54,164 nt of DNA from Tepidanaerobacter sp. EBM-38 (GTDB taxonomy: Bacteria > Bacillota > Thermosediminibacteria > Thermosediminibacterales > Tepidanaerobacteraceae), in assembly GCA_001896545.1 (NCBI GenBank), contig MPOT01000049.1, forward strand, positions 1-54,164, in the 5' to 3' direction. Shown piece after piece: positions 15,352 through 23,953 of the stretch. A program made the position numbers and the translations under genes. A model generated the notes under the pieces. It saw only the letters and a list, made by a program, of their open reading frames with translations. It did no database searches and was not told where the DNA came from. Position 1 is the stretch's first letter. Every line of letters begins with the position of its first letter.

Positions 15352-17124
15352 TCACAAATCCTTACTAACCCATATTGGGCTACTCCATGCGCGATTTCCA
15401 TCTTTTTGAGTAACTCTAACATAGTAGTATTTTTTATCTTTAAAGTCAGATTCATCGATATACCTAAGTTCAGTTCTATAGTCATTAGGCTCTATGGAGT
15501 AAATGATTTTTCCTTCAGATATTAATTCTATTCTTTCAATCTTTGATGTTCCTATCGCCTTCACATATATACTTCTTTTCCCTTTTTCAATAAATATATC
15601 ACCCATTAAATGACCATTTATGCTAAAATCTAGAATAATTCTCTCGCCGGTTGTTGCATAACACCGTCTTTTCCTCAAGGCTTCAAATATGCTGCTTCGA
15701 TTTAGCTCATTGCATAATACTGCTGTCAGACCTGGCTTAAACCTTAGAGTTCTATATGGTCCTGGAGGCGAATACTTGTTTCCTAGCATCGATATGTGCG
15801 AGTCACTACCTGCAGTAAAACCTAATATCTGACCCATATTTAAGGCATCTACTGCAAATTGTCCTTTAACCGCATTTAATATCGGATTTGGATTTCCGTA
15901 AAACTCACTAGTGCCATGGCATGAATATATTTCCAACAATGGTTGAGCTTTTTCATCAAAATACTCCCATGCAGAACCCATGAAAGCATTAGATGTCGTG
16001 TGACAAATACTTATTCCGTCATGCTGCTTTATTTTATCCCAAAGCTCTAAGGGATGAGAATGCTCATCACATCTAAAAATCGGCATATCTTTATCGCGAT
16101 ATATAACACATTTGTCTCCATAGGGTCTGCCAGTCCACTCATATCCTAAAAATGTAATAAAACTTCCATCATCGTTGTATTCATCAGCTAGATGTTTTAA
16201 AAAAGCCCATTGTTCATCAGAAAGCCTTTGAACCTTCCTATTAAACCAAGCATGATTTACCTCATAATCATGATCGGTCAATGCTGCAAAGTCCAAATGG
16301 GTTACGTACCTTGCATAATTGTAAAAAAAATCTGGTGATCCTATACCGTCAGAAATGTTCGAATGCCCGTGAATGTCTCCCCAATATATATGATAATCTT
16401 CATCTTTTGTTATAATACAAGGATTGCTTACACTAAATATATCTAGTGTATTTAGTAAAGTAGCTTTAACCCTTAGAATCCCTTCCGTTTCATGAGTTAT
16501 ATAAAATTCTCCGTAACCTTTTTCTAGTTTTTCTGTAAAAATACTGCTACTACAATCATTTTTAAATATTAAAATGTCATCATTTATGTCCTTTATTGGG
16601 TTACCGTATTCATCAACTATTTGAGCTTTTACTTTTATTTTAGTTCCTGGTTGTGCATAGGATGGCACAGTTAGGTTTATATGCGCTGGGCTAGAAGGAA
16701 TAACCGTAATCGATGATAGGCTATGAATGTCCTTGATTTGATTTTCTCGCAAAACTGAAAGTTTAAATTCAGCAGTTCCATCGCAAACCACCTTTTGTAC
16801 CCGAGCACCGCTATCACTATTACCATAATACACCGTTATTTTTTCTCCAGGGTTAATCATACCACCGGTTATATTTATGCGTATCGTTCGCCTCCTTATT
16901 ATTTCGGTAAGTAATGTAGCCTTAGCGTTGCTCGATACCTCAAAATATCCAGCATCATTGCTATCTTTGCTAGGGATACTCCATGAAAGAGGTATACTCA
17001 ACTCTAGTGAGTCCTCAGCTTTTAATGATTCGATTCCATTTACATATATTATTTTGAAAACATAAGACTTGCCTGCTACTATTTTTGTACTGTCCTCAAT
17101 GTAATAATAACCTTCCTGTTTCAA
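15352..17124 (-). CDS. PHP/DUF3604-like metallohydrolase paralogue 1 with N-terminal beta domain
   Basis: About 590 residues. Residues 1-235 look like Ig/beta-sandwich sequence (PAHINLTVPSYAQPGTKIKV, VDEYGNPIKDI); the PHP/DUF3604-type domain follows with IYWGDIHGHSNISDG, AALTDHDYEVN, FLGYEWTG, ISICHTTS, LEIYSCHGTSE and GFTAGSDSH. These are the expected metal-binding segments of PHP phosphoesterase-like enzymes. TTG 17124 is chosen because GGGGTG precedes it; GTG 17139 is the alternative and has no ribosome site. No signal peptide. It lies 25 bases after the PTS IIA gene and 19 bases before its paralogue, so it belongs to the PTS operon. The reaction is unknown. Confidence 0.7.
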   Translation of the reverse strand: MKQEGYYYIEDSTKIVAGKSYVFKIIYVNGIESLKAEDSLELSIPLSWSIPSKDSNDAGYFEVSSNAKATLLTEIIRRRTIRINITGGMINPGEKITVYYGNSDSGARVQKVVCDGTAEFKLSVLRENQIKDIHSLSSITVIPSSPAHINLTVPSYAQPGTKIKVKAQIVDEYGNPIKDINDDILIFKNDCSSSIFTEKLEKGYGEFYITHETEGILRVKATLLNTLDIFSVSNPCIITKDEDYHIYWGDIHGHSNISDGIGSPDFFYNYARYVTHLDFAALTDHDYEVNHAWFNRKVQRLSDEQWAFLKHLADEYNDDGSFITFLGYEWTGRPYGDKCVIYRDKDMPIFRCDEHSHPLELWDKIKQHDGISICHTTSNAFMGSAWEYFDEKAQPLLEIYSCHGTSEFYGNPNPILNAVKGQFAVDALNMGQILGFTAGSDSHISMLGNKYSPPGPYRTLRFKPGLTAVLCNELNRSSIFEALRKRRCYATTGERIILDFSINGHLMGDIFIEKGKRSIYVKAIGTSKIERIELISEGKIIYSIEPNDYRTELRYIDESDFKDKKYYYVRVTQKDGNRAWSSPIWVSKDL

Positions 17125-17149
17125 ATACGCACACCCCACAATATATTTT

Positions 17150-17536
17150 CTAATTTACAACTCTTATTCCACTTTTTGCAGCATCTTTAGCAATCTCTGC
17201 AAGCTCACTCATACTACAATTCTCTCTACTTCCAAGTATTTCTAAAACCATAGGTATGTTAACACCAGTTATTACCTTTACATTTTGAAGTTTTGTAGCA
17301 GCAAATAAGGAAGCATTCATTGGAGTGCCTCCAAAAATATCAACTAAAATAAGAGCACCATCTTCTGTATCTAACTGCTTATAGGCATTTTCTATTTTGC
17401 TTGTCAATGTATCTAACCCCTCATTGACATCAAAGTTTACTGCTAGTATATTGTCTATGGTGCCATATATAGCCTTTGACGTTTTTATAATAGCATCAGA
17501 AAGTGCATCATGTGTAACAATAATTATTGCAGTCAA
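17150..17536 (-). CDS. mannose-family PTS EIIA component
   Basis: 128 residues, an EIIA-Man domain. The phosphorylated histidine is H9 in IIVTHDALSDA, and LVDIFGGTPMNAS is the conserved second motif. It transfers phosphate from HPr to the partner EIIB. It is a stand-alone IIA, as in Lev-type systems. A 70-base gap with a strong hairpin separates it from the IID gene upstream. Sugar specificity cannot be read from this subunit. Confidence 0.92.
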   Translation of the reverse strand: MTAIIIVTHDALSDAIIKTSKAIYGTIDNILAVNFDVNEGLDTLTSKIENAYKQLDTEDGALILVDIFGGTPMNASLFAATKLQNVKVITGVNIPMVLEILGSRENCSMSELAEIAKDAAKSGIRVVN

Positions 17537-17569
17537 TTATTTCACTCCTTATTTAACTATACTAATTTG

Positions 17570-17595
17570 CGGGAAAAGACTAGCCTTTTCCCGCT
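17570..17595 (-). other. intercistronic hairpin between IID and IIA genes
   Basis: GCGGGAAAAG (17570-17579) and CTTTTCCCGC (17586-17595) form a 10-base-pair stem with a 6-base loop. No T-run follows on the minus strand, so it is more likely an RNA-processing or 3'-protecting element than a full terminator. It lies in the only sizeable gap within this PTS operon. Confidence 0.55.
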
Positions 17596-17606
17596 TATTA
17601 ATTATT

Positions 17607-18434
17607 TTAAAAAATGCCTAGAAAAACAAACACTGCAGCTAAGACAAATAAACCTAGAAATACCTTTCCCACTGTCCATTTACGCTTATCTATAAGATAC
17701 CACACACTTAAAACTATTGTAAGGGGCAACATCTTAGGCATTATGCTATCTAAAATAGCCTGAATCGAAACTTCCATTTCACCAGTTTTATAGATAAGTG
17801 CTACAGGAGCCTTGATAAATTGTGCTGATACACCGCCAATTACAATCAACCCTATAGTATTAAGTGCTTGAGATACTTTAGAAGTTAAGCCTTTTGCAAG
17901 AAAATTCTCTGCCGCACTTAAGCCCAATTCATAACCTTTCATAAATAAAAGATAGCGTAGAGGAATCATTGTTCCAAGATATACTAGTGCGTAGAAAATT
18001 GCCCCCATTGGGCTACCGCCTTTTGACATGCCTAGGGCAATGCTTAATAGAATTGGAATATATGTGCCTACAATTATAGAATCACCTAACCCTGCGAAGG
18101 GTCCCATAAGAGCATTTTTGGTACTGACTATTAATTCTTCAGTTATTTCCTGCCCTTTAGCCCTCGCTTCTTCAAGAGCTATTACTATTCCAGGAATTAT
18201 TGTCCCAAGTTGAGGTTCAGTATTAAAGAATTGCATATGTCTTTTTAAACCGTTCTTAATTTCTTCAGGATCATCTTTGTATAACTTCTCTAAGATTGGA
18301 CCAACTGTATGAGTAAATGCTAATGCCATCATACGTTCAAAATTCTGTGCTGATAGGCAAAAGAACTGCCATCTTAAATAAGCCTTGTTTAAATCTTTCT
18401 TAGTTAATTTTACTTCATCCGAGTTTTTCTTCAT
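17607..18434 (-). CDS. mannose-family PTS EIID component
   Basis: 275 residues, membrane subunit IID. The N-terminal LTKKDLNKAYLRWQFFCLSAQNFERM segment and the GLGDSIIVGTY motif are typical; hydrophobic segments cluster in the second half, with a C-terminal helix. It forms the sugar channel with IIC. Its start overlaps the IIC stop by 4 bases (coupled). No deletions compared with typical IID (about 270-300 residues). Confidence 0.92.
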   Translation of the reverse strand: MKKNSDEVKLTKKDLNKAYLRWQFFCLSAQNFERMMALAFTHTVGPILEKLYKDDPEEIKNGLKRHMQFFNTEPQLGTIIPGIVIALEEARAKGQEITEELIVSTKNALMGPFAGLGDSIIVGTYIPILLSIALGMSKGGSPMGAIFYALVYLGTMIPLRYLLFMKGYELGLSAAENFLAKGLTSKVSQALNTIGLIVIGGVSAQFIKAPVALIYKTGEMEVSIQAILDSIMPKMLPLTIVLSVWYLIDKRKWTVGKVFLGLFVLAAVFVFLGIF

Positions 18435-19189
18435 TGAATTGCTTCCTCCTTTCTATATGCTACATCGAGAACTGCTATAACTATAGCTAATGTAGTAATA
18501 GATAGTATAGTCATATTCAAAGAAGCAGATATTACAAAACCTAGTAGATAAAAGACTATCATCTTATTTTCTTTTAAACTTTGTTGCAATAAAAGAGCAA
18601 AGCCAACTGAAGGCAGAATACCACCCAAAGCTATAAATATTTTGCCTAAGATTTCAGGCATCACCTGAGTCAATTCCTCTGCAAAAGGTGCACCGTAATA
18701 ACAAGCTAAAAAAATTATGGAAAAACGTAATATAAATGTAGGTAATGTCCCCATTATGTTCATCAATGCAATACCTTTTACATTGCCTTCTTCAGCGTAT
18801 TTATCACCTTTATGAACAAAAAATGCATTAAGACTCATAGTTAAATTAAAAATAGCAACACCAATAAAGCTTAATGGAAGAGCTAATGTAACGGCGTATT
18901 CTGGACTCCCATTACTTACTAATGCTAATGGAATCCCAATATATGCAGCGAAGTTTATATCTGCCGGCATAGCACCGCCTGGAGTTACTAAACCTATATA
19001 CATGGCTTGAACTGCCGCTCCCGCTAAAACCCCTGTCTGCACATCGCCTAATATCCACCCTATCAACGTGCCAGCTACTAACGGTCTTCCTAAAACGTAC
19101 CAGCCACCTGTAGTACTGAAAAACCAAGGTGTTTGGTTCGCACCAAGATAACCTAATAAAGCTATCAATAAAGCCTGCCAAAGTTGCAT
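18431..19189 (-). CDS. mannose-family PTS EIIC component
   Basis: 252 residues, membrane subunit IIC with 6-7 hydrophobic segments. The segments GWILGDVQTGVLAGAAVQAMYIG and TPGGAMPADINFAAYIG match the PTS EII-sorbose/mannose IIC family. It binds and translocates sugar together with IID. It starts 11 bases after the IIB stop, and the ribosome site AGGTGAGA precedes the ATG. Confidence 0.92.
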   Translation of the reverse strand: MQLWQALLIALLGYLGANQTPWFFSTTGGWYVLGRPLVAGTLIGWILGDVQTGVLAGAAVQAMYIGLVTPGGAMPADINFAAYIGIPLALVSNGSPEYAVTLALPLSFIGVAIFNLTMSLNAFFVHKGDKYAEEGNVKGIALMNIMGTLPTFILRFSIIFLACYYGAPFAEELTQVMPEILGKIFIALGGILPSVGFALLLQQSLKENKMIVFYLLGFVISASLNMTILSITTLAIVIAVLDVAYRKEEAIQ

Positions 19190-19200
19190 TCTATCTCACC

Positions 19201-19686
19201 TCAGAATTTATTTTCTATTTGATCCCAATATAGTATTTCTGAATTAGGTACCTGTTGGAAAAAAATTTTTATACCAGTTTTACTAATCCTTTTAAGAGCC
19301 TCAATCTCGTCATCCATTAAATGACAAAAAGGTGTTACTTTTTTTGCCCCAGCCTTACTACTTATAGGGCCTATATTATATCCAAGCTCCGAAGATACAC
19401 CTCCTTTCAAAACTTGTTCCATAATAATGGGGCTCTTGGTAAGAATAATTGTCTTATCTTCAAGACCTTTTAAAATAGTTTTAGCATCTTCGATTTCATC
19501 TAATGTTTTGATTATTAGATTTACATCCTTAGGACAAGCAAGTTTAAATATAGAAGCCATTACTGGATTCTTGGCAATAGTATCATCAAATATTAAAATA
19601 TTTTTAAGTTTAAGGTAACTGATCCATCTAACCATTACTTGTCCATGAATTAGCCTATCGTCAGTTCGTAATAATTTAACTTTCAC
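19201..19686 (-). CDS. mannose-family PTS EIIB component
   Basis: 161 residues from GTG 19686, chosen because AAGGGGG lies 8 bases upstream and the family N-terminus (VKLLRTDDRLIHGQV) starts here; the open frame extends further upstream but crosses the sigma-54 promoter. The phosphorylated histidine is H14 in RLIHGQV. It accepts phosphate from IIA and phosphorylates the incoming sugar. It is the first gene of the sigma-54-driven operon. Sugar specificity (mannose, fructose, sorbose, or an amino sugar/uronate disaccharide) cannot be decided by sequence reading. Confidence 0.9.
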   Translation of the reverse strand: MKVKLLRTDDRLIHGQVMVRWISYLKLKNILIFDDTIAKNPVMASIFKLACPKDVNLIIKTLDEIEDAKTILKGLEDKTIILTKSPIIMEQVLKGGVSSELGYNIGPISSKAGAKKVTPFCHLMDDEIEALKRISKTGIKIFFQQVPNSEILYWDQIENKF

Positions 19687-19720
19687 TACATTCACCCCCT
19701 TCCTTAACATTATATTTATA

Positions 19721-19736
19721 GCAAAAATAATGCCAG
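19721..19736 (-). promoter_or_regulatory. sigma-54 promoter of the PTS/PHP operon
   Basis: On the minus strand the motif CTGGCAT-N5-TTGCT gives GG and GC elements exactly 12 bases apart, matching the sigma-54 -24/-12 consensus (TGGCAC-N5-TTGCW) with one change. It lies 34 bases upstream of the IIB start codon and directly downstream of the LevR-type activator gene, whose AAA+ domain carries the sigma-54 contact motif. The -24 element coincides with the right arm of the activator gene's terminator hairpin. Confidence 0.85.
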
Positions 19737-19757
19737 ATGACGTTAACGCCATCTGGC
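19732..19757 (-). terminator. terminator of the LevR-type gene overlapping the -24 box
   Basis: GCCAGATG and CATCTGGC form the outer stem, continuing inward through a near-palindromic GTTAAC core. On the minus strand it is followed by ATTATTTTTG, a usable T-tract. The stem begins 18 bases after the activator stop codon. Confidence 0.7.
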
Positions 19758-19775
19758 AAAAACTCTTATAAAAGG

Positions 19776-22634
19776 CTACAGCTTCCCTCTTAGAATCTCA
19801 TAAATGAAATAAATTTCAGTCAAAGGAATACTGACACTATAAAGCCGTTCTATGACACTAAAGCTTTTTCTTGCAATATTTATGAATTCCTGCTGACTCT
19901 TCTTAAAAGCTTCTATCTCTTCAACATTATAGTCATCAATCTGCGTCTTTGTAACCAATCTCTCAATAAGACAGCTTAAGTGAATATACAGGCATATTTT
20001 AACATTGTTAGAAAAGTTCATTTTTAGCTCATATTGTAAGATTTCCATAGCTGCTTCTACCTGGTCCACTATTTTATCAGGATTTAGGATTGTAATGTGG
20101 TTTAACACACTCTCTAGGGAAAAATATTTGATTACAGATTGATTAAGCTGATTTATACCATCTGTTGGAATAATATTCTTAAATAGTTCACTAAACTCTA
20201 CTTCCCGCTTGCCTGATATGATATCTTCTAAGGAGAAATAGGGAGCCATATCTACTTCAGGGTCTTTGGTGCCTATAATTGCAATAACATCAAAATTATT
20301 TAATGAGCCAGCTTTTAACCCCTTATTCTTTAATTCTAGATAATCAACAGCTATTACTTCCAATAGCTTTGAGTATTTACCAAGGCTTTTTATCATTAGG
20401 TCCTTGATTCTCATTGCTGTACCTATACCAGTTATACATGTAGTGATTATAGCCTTTTTCTTTTTGCCTGCAGGTTTTATAAGTTTATAGTTAAGTCGAT
20501 GGTTTTGGGTTATCTTTTTTATTACATCTTCCACACTAAAGCCTTGTAAGATTTGGCTACCTGCATCTAGAGCTAGCTGTGTAGTTATGTTGTTTACTAT
20601 TCCGATGACACCATCAGAAATACTTTCAAGGCCATCATATATTTCTTCCAGAGAGCCCATATCCACTAAAATAATTATGCCACAAGATGTATCAACTTCC
20701 TGCATGTACTGCTTAAGTTGTTTTATTATTTCTTCAGTTTTAACATCAACAGGCATATCAAAAGATTCAAAAATATTTTCACCTAAAAGATGATTGGCAA
20801 CATTTGCTATGCTACTTGCAGTTGAAAAGCCATGAGCTATCACTACTGCCTTTGGCCTCTTAGGTATATCGGATTTTTTCATGCTGAGCAAATAAAGTGT
20901 TATTATGTAAACCTCAAAGGGCGTTAAGGAAATATCTAATGTTGTCTTTAAAAAATTCTCAATTTTTTCAGTGGCACCGTATTCTTGTGGAAAAATCCCC
21001 ACAATACCTTCTAGGTATTTCTTCGATTTTTTATCATAGCCATTCAGGTCGATTAAGTATCTATACTCAATAGACTGGTTAATAAATCCGGCAATCTTAT
21101 AGCCGATATTATCATAATACTTAAAGTTATACTTATTCTTTACTATTTCAAATGCATCATGGATTGCCGTTAAAATCGTGCCGAACCTTAAATTCCTAGT
21201 GTCATCTTTAGCATAAGACTGCATTTTATCCAATATTAAATGATCGAAAAAATCATCTATAGTAACTGCAAGTTTATCTAAAATTATTTCATGCTTATTT
21301 TTGCTCAGGAGAGCTTTTGAAAATTGGACAATACTATTAAAAAATGTTTTATAAGCCTCAGCCTGCTTTTTATTTATTAGAGAAAAAATATCAGGTGTGT
21401 CATCTTCGTAAGCTTTAACAATCAAATCCTCTGTTAATATCTTGGCAGCAGCATCCTCTTTCAATTTTTCATCTGTAACATAGTTATTTGATAAATGTTC
21501 CGGAAGTGTCATAAGGTTAATATCAATACAGTCAGTATTTATTTTTTCATTAGAATAATCATTATAAGCTCTTGCACAGGTAAACTTTACATCATTTCTG
21601 AGCTGCCCTACATTGCCCTTAAAATCGGAATTTACAAAAACTTTTAAGGCCTGCTGGCTGACGCGTAAATCCTTTTTCAGCGATTGAGCTTCCTGTTTAA
21701 AAAATATATAAATAAGTTTTATCTTTTCTGCCAGCGGCCGTTTTTTAAGTGCCGGTATGGTGATTACTATGGGAATTCTTCTTGAAAAAGTATCTAGTAA
21801 AAATACTTCCGGCTTTTCAGTAGTTGCAAAAATAAATCGCACATTGGCTTTTCGCCAACCGCTGCTTTCCCCTATGCGCCGGAATATGCCTTTATCCATA
21901 AACAAAAACAGCTTTTCCTGACCTTCCGGAGGCAGTCTGTGAATTTCATCAAGAAATAAATACCCTCCGTCTGCCTGTTCTATTATTCCCTTAAAATCCC
22001 TTTCTGCCCCTGTAAATGCTCCTTTTGAGTATCCGAACAGGTTTGCAGAAAGCAGTTCTGGATTGTTGGCATATTCGGCACAGTTAAAGATTAAAAATGG
22101 TGCTTCCGGCGGTATTATTTCTTGCTGCATGGCATACTCAAACATCAGTTGTGCTAAAAAGCTCTTGCCGGTGCCGGTTTGACCGTTTATCAATATTGGT
22201 ATCCCATTTGGCGGATACTTCACAGCAGCTTTACACTGCTCAATTTGATATTTTACACTGCCGTCAAAGCCGATAAATTTTGAAAAGGGATTTTGGCTGA
22301 TGTTTGGCGTCACTGATCGGTCTTCCTGTTTTTGGTTCGAATTTTCTTCTATAAGTGCACTAAAGCTTTCATAAATTAGACTTCCTGAAAGCTTTCTCTT
22401 GGTTTGTTCTTCAAAAATATTTTTATCTATAAAATATACCGGTCGTGTATTTACCTTTATAATTTGTAAATCCCGATTTAATTCATTGAGCAAAGAACTT
22501 ACGTAATTACGTTTCAGGCCTAAAGTTTTAGCAATTTGTTCGGCCGTAACTCCAATAGGGTTATCCGTGTAATTGTCTTTAGAACAATCAGTTCCTTTTT
22601 TAACTAGTCTGTATATTTTTTCTTTATTAGTCAC
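19776..22634 (-). CDS. levR: LevR-type sigma-54-dependent activator with PRDs
   Basis: 952 residues. An N-terminal HTH covers about 20-75 (VTAEQIAKTLGLKRNYVSSL). The AAA+ domain (about 115-370) has Walker A GQTGTGKS (151-158), the sigma-54 contact GAFTGA (205-210) and Walker B YLFLDE. A first PRD (about 460-565) follows, then an EIIA-Man-like domain (about 575-690, VVIAHGFSTASS), an EIIB-like domain (Cys in ITTCITGIGTAM) and a final PRD. The start is GTG with AAGGAGGGGG upstream. It should activate the adjacent mannose-type PTS operon, with activity set by phosphorylation from HPr and that PTS. Sugar specificity is unknown, so levR is a family-level label. Confidence 0.9.
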   Translation of the reverse strand: MTNKEKIYRLVKKGTDCSKDNYTDNPIGVTAEQIAKTLGLKRNYVSSLLNELNRDLQIIKVNTRPVYFIDKNIFEEQTKRKLSGSLIYESFSALIEENSNQKQEDRSVTPNISQNPFSKFIGFDGSVKYQIEQCKAAVKYPPNGIPILINGQTGTGKSFLAQLMFEYAMQQEIIPPEAPFLIFNCAEYANNPELLSANLFGYSKGAFTGAERDFKGIIEQADGGYLFLDEIHRLPPEGQEKLFLFMDKGIFRRIGESSGWRKANVRFIFATTEKPEVFLLDTFSRRIPIVITIPALKKRPLAEKIKLIYIFFKQEAQSLKKDLRVSQQALKVFVNSDFKGNVGQLRNDVKFTCARAYNDYSNEKINTDCIDINLMTLPEHLSNNYVTDEKLKEDAAAKILTEDLIVKAYEDDTPDIFSLINKKQAEAYKTFFNSIVQFSKALLSKNKHEIILDKLAVTIDDFFDHLILDKMQSYAKDDTRNLRFGTILTAIHDAFEIVKNKYNFKYYDNIGYKIAGFINQSIEYRYLIDLNGYDKKSKKYLEGIVGIFPQEYGATEKIENFLKTTLDISLTPFEVYIITLYLLSMKKSDIPKRPKAVVIAHGFSTASSIANVANHLLGENIFESFDMPVDVKTEEIIKQLKQYMQEVDTSCGIIILVDMGSLEEIYDGLESISDGVIGIVNNITTQLALDAGSQILQGFSVEDVIKKITQNHRLNYKLIKPAGKKKKAIITTCITGIGTAMRIKDLMIKSLGKYSKLLEVIAVDYLELKNKGLKAGSLNNFDVIAIIGTKDPEVDMAPYFSLEDIISGKREVEFSELFKNIIPTDGINQLNQSVIKYFSLESVLNHITILNPDKIVDQVEAAMEILQYELKMNFSNNVKICLYIHLSCLIERLVTKTQIDDYNVEEIEAFKKSQQEFINIARKSFSVIERLYSVSIPLTEIYFIYEILRGKL

Positions 22635-22664
22635 TGTCCCCCTCCTTCCTGCCCTATATATTGT

Positions 22665-22693
22665 ATGATATCAATCAGAACAGTAAGTGTAAA
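22665..22693 (-). promoter_or_regulatory. sigma-A promoter of levR-type gene
   Basis: Minus-strand -35 TTTACA (22688-22693) and -10 TATCAT (22665-22670) with a 17-base spacer, each one base from consensus. It immediately follows the terminator of the upstream gene and gives a leader of about 25 bases. Confidence 0.6.
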
Positions 22694-22702
22694 GGACAAA
22701 AA

Positions 22703-22733
22703 AAATGCCCTGAGTGCGTGACAGAGAGCATTT
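22703..22733 (-). terminator. terminator after the small coiled-coil protein gene
   Basis: AAATGC (22703-22708) pairs with GCATTT (22728-22733), with a short CTG/CAG inner stem; on the minus strand the arm runs into an eight-base T-tract. It lies 42 bases after the stop of the gene ending at 22775. Confidence 0.6.
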
Positions 22734-22774
22734 AAGTGTTTGAGTGAATAATTTGGAACCGTCCCTAAATATTC

Positions 22775-23095
22775 CTAAATATTCCCATTCTTTAATTGGT
22801 TTATTTCGTTTTGAAGTTTATTGACCATTTCTTGAAGTGCATTTATTTTGTTTGAGATTATGTCATTGTGGATTTTAACCTGTCCTAGGGAAGTGTCTAT
22901 TGTCATGTCGTTTGCTTCGTCTTCGTAGCGAGATTTGTAATTTTCGATAGTCTGCTTTCCTTTTTCGGCCATGCTCTTGATATTGTCCATGCCTTTGTTT
23001 ACAACTGGTTCTGCCATATTTCTCATTTTAGGTGCTACAACGTAGGTAAGGGTTGCAGCTCCCAAGCCCCAAAAAAAGCGTTTAAGCATTGACAT
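22775..23095 (-). CDS. small YtxH-like membrane-associated coiled-coil protein
   Basis: 106 residues from ATG 23095 (MSMLKRFFWGLGAATLTYVV). A hydrophobic N-terminal segment is followed by charged helix, and residues about 65-100 (KINALQEMVNKLQNEINQL) form a heptad-rich coiled coil. The upstream extension to 23146 would translate through the AAGGAGGT ribosome site at 23108-23115, so the internal ATG is preferred; the 13-base spacing is long, so the longer form (123 residues, preceded by GGGAG) remains possible. It resembles YtxH-type proteins of unknown function. It has its own terminator and stands alone. Confidence 0.6.
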   Translation of the reverse strand: MSMLKRFFWGLGAATLTYVVAPKMRNMAEPVVNKGMDNIKSMAEKGKQTIENYKSRYEDEANDMTIDTSLGQVKIHNDIISNKINALQEMVNKLQNEINQLKNGNI

Positions 23096-23301
23096 GGTTA
23101 TGCTTCTACCTCCTTGCTTAGGTCCTGCAATCTTCAATCCTTTCATCTTACATCGCTCCCAGTTGAATTTTTTGCTGAAGTCTTATGTTGTTTATTTGTA
23201 ACCGTTTCTGATTATGAATTTTGTTTTACATTTATATTTTCCTCGATTTTGTTTTTATTATTCATAAAATCATAGCGGTCATTGTGCATTTATTAATTAA
23301 A

Positions 23302-23336
23302 AAAAAGAAGGGTATACTAAATATACACTTCTTTTT
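23302..23336 (-). terminator. pth terminator
   Basis: AAAAAGAAG-G-GTATA (23302-23316) pairs with TATAC-A-CTTCTTTTT (23322-23336) with one mismatch; the minus strand ends in a T-run. It begins 5 bases past the pth stop. The remaining gap up to 23095 shows only AT-rich sequence. Confidence 0.7.
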
Positions 23337-23340
23337 CACA

Positions 23341-23910
23341 CTATGCTTCAAACCCATTGTACATATTCATTGCTTGTTCAACACCATCAGATACTATGCA
23401 AAGAGCTGCCTTCGCTGCTGCTTCTATAGTAGCTTTGATTTTTTCAATTTCTTCACCGTAAAACCTGCCTAAAACATGACCCACCGGGTCTTTTTGTTCA
23501 TCGGGCCTGCCTATTCCTATGCGGATTCGGCAAATTTTGTCAGAGGCTATTTGGTATATTATTGAATCCATGCCTCGATGACCGCCGCTGCCGCCATCAG
23601 GTTTTATGCGCAAACGGCCTAGGGGCAAATCCATATCATCATAAATCACTATGAGCTGCTCTAAAGGAATTTTATAAAAATTTAAAGCATCGGCAACGCT
23701 CTGACCTGATAGATTCATAAATGTAAGCGGCTTTAGCAGCAAAATCTTCTCTTTGTTATACATAGTTTCACCCAGCAGTCCTTTAAATTTTACTTTATTT
23801 ATTTTTACGTCTAGTTTTTCTGCTATTACATCAAGGGTCATGAAGCCTACATTGTGTCGGGTATTTTCATATTCTTTTCCCGGATTTCCTAAGCCGACTA
23901 TCAAAAACAA
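23341..23910 (-). CDS. pth: peptidyl-tRNA hydrolase
   Basis: 189 residues from TTG 23910, chosen because GGGGGG lies 8 bases upstream and the family N-terminus (LFLIVGLGNPGKEYENTRHNVGF) starts there; the much longer open frame upstream is only the ctc gene in another phase. Catalytic His is in TRHNVGF, and the substrate-binding Asn is in TFMNLSGQS. IVIYDDMDLPLGRLRI and GSGGHRGMDSI are further family motifs. It releases peptide from prematurely dropped peptidyl-tRNA. It follows ctc by 43 bases, the conserved Firmicute pairing. Confidence 0.95.
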   Translation of the reverse strand: MFLIVGLGNPGKEYENTRHNVGFMTLDVIAEKLDVKINKVKFKGLLGETMYNKEKILLLKPLTFMNLSGQSVADALNFYKIPLEQLIVIYDDMDLPLGRLRIKPDGGSGGHRGMDSIIYQIASDKICRIRIGIGRPDEQKDPVGHVLGRFYGEEIEKIKATIEAAAKAALCIVSDGVEQAMNMYNGFEA

Positions 23911-23953
23911 GTTAAAATCCCCCCTCAACGGAAAAAATAAGGGCGCTTCGCCC

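Noticed and set aside
15333..15485. N-terminal extension of the second PHP gene
   Set aside because: It overlaps the C-terminal coding sequence of the first PHP gene in another frame, and conserved sequence starts only after GTG 15332, which has a good ribosome site.
22757..22786. GGAACCGTCCC followed by a tandem CTAAATATTC repeat, possible mobile REP-like sequence
   Set aside because: The GGAACCGTCCC string recalls extragenic repeats seen in some Firmicutes, but only one copy is here, so a repeat call is not supported.
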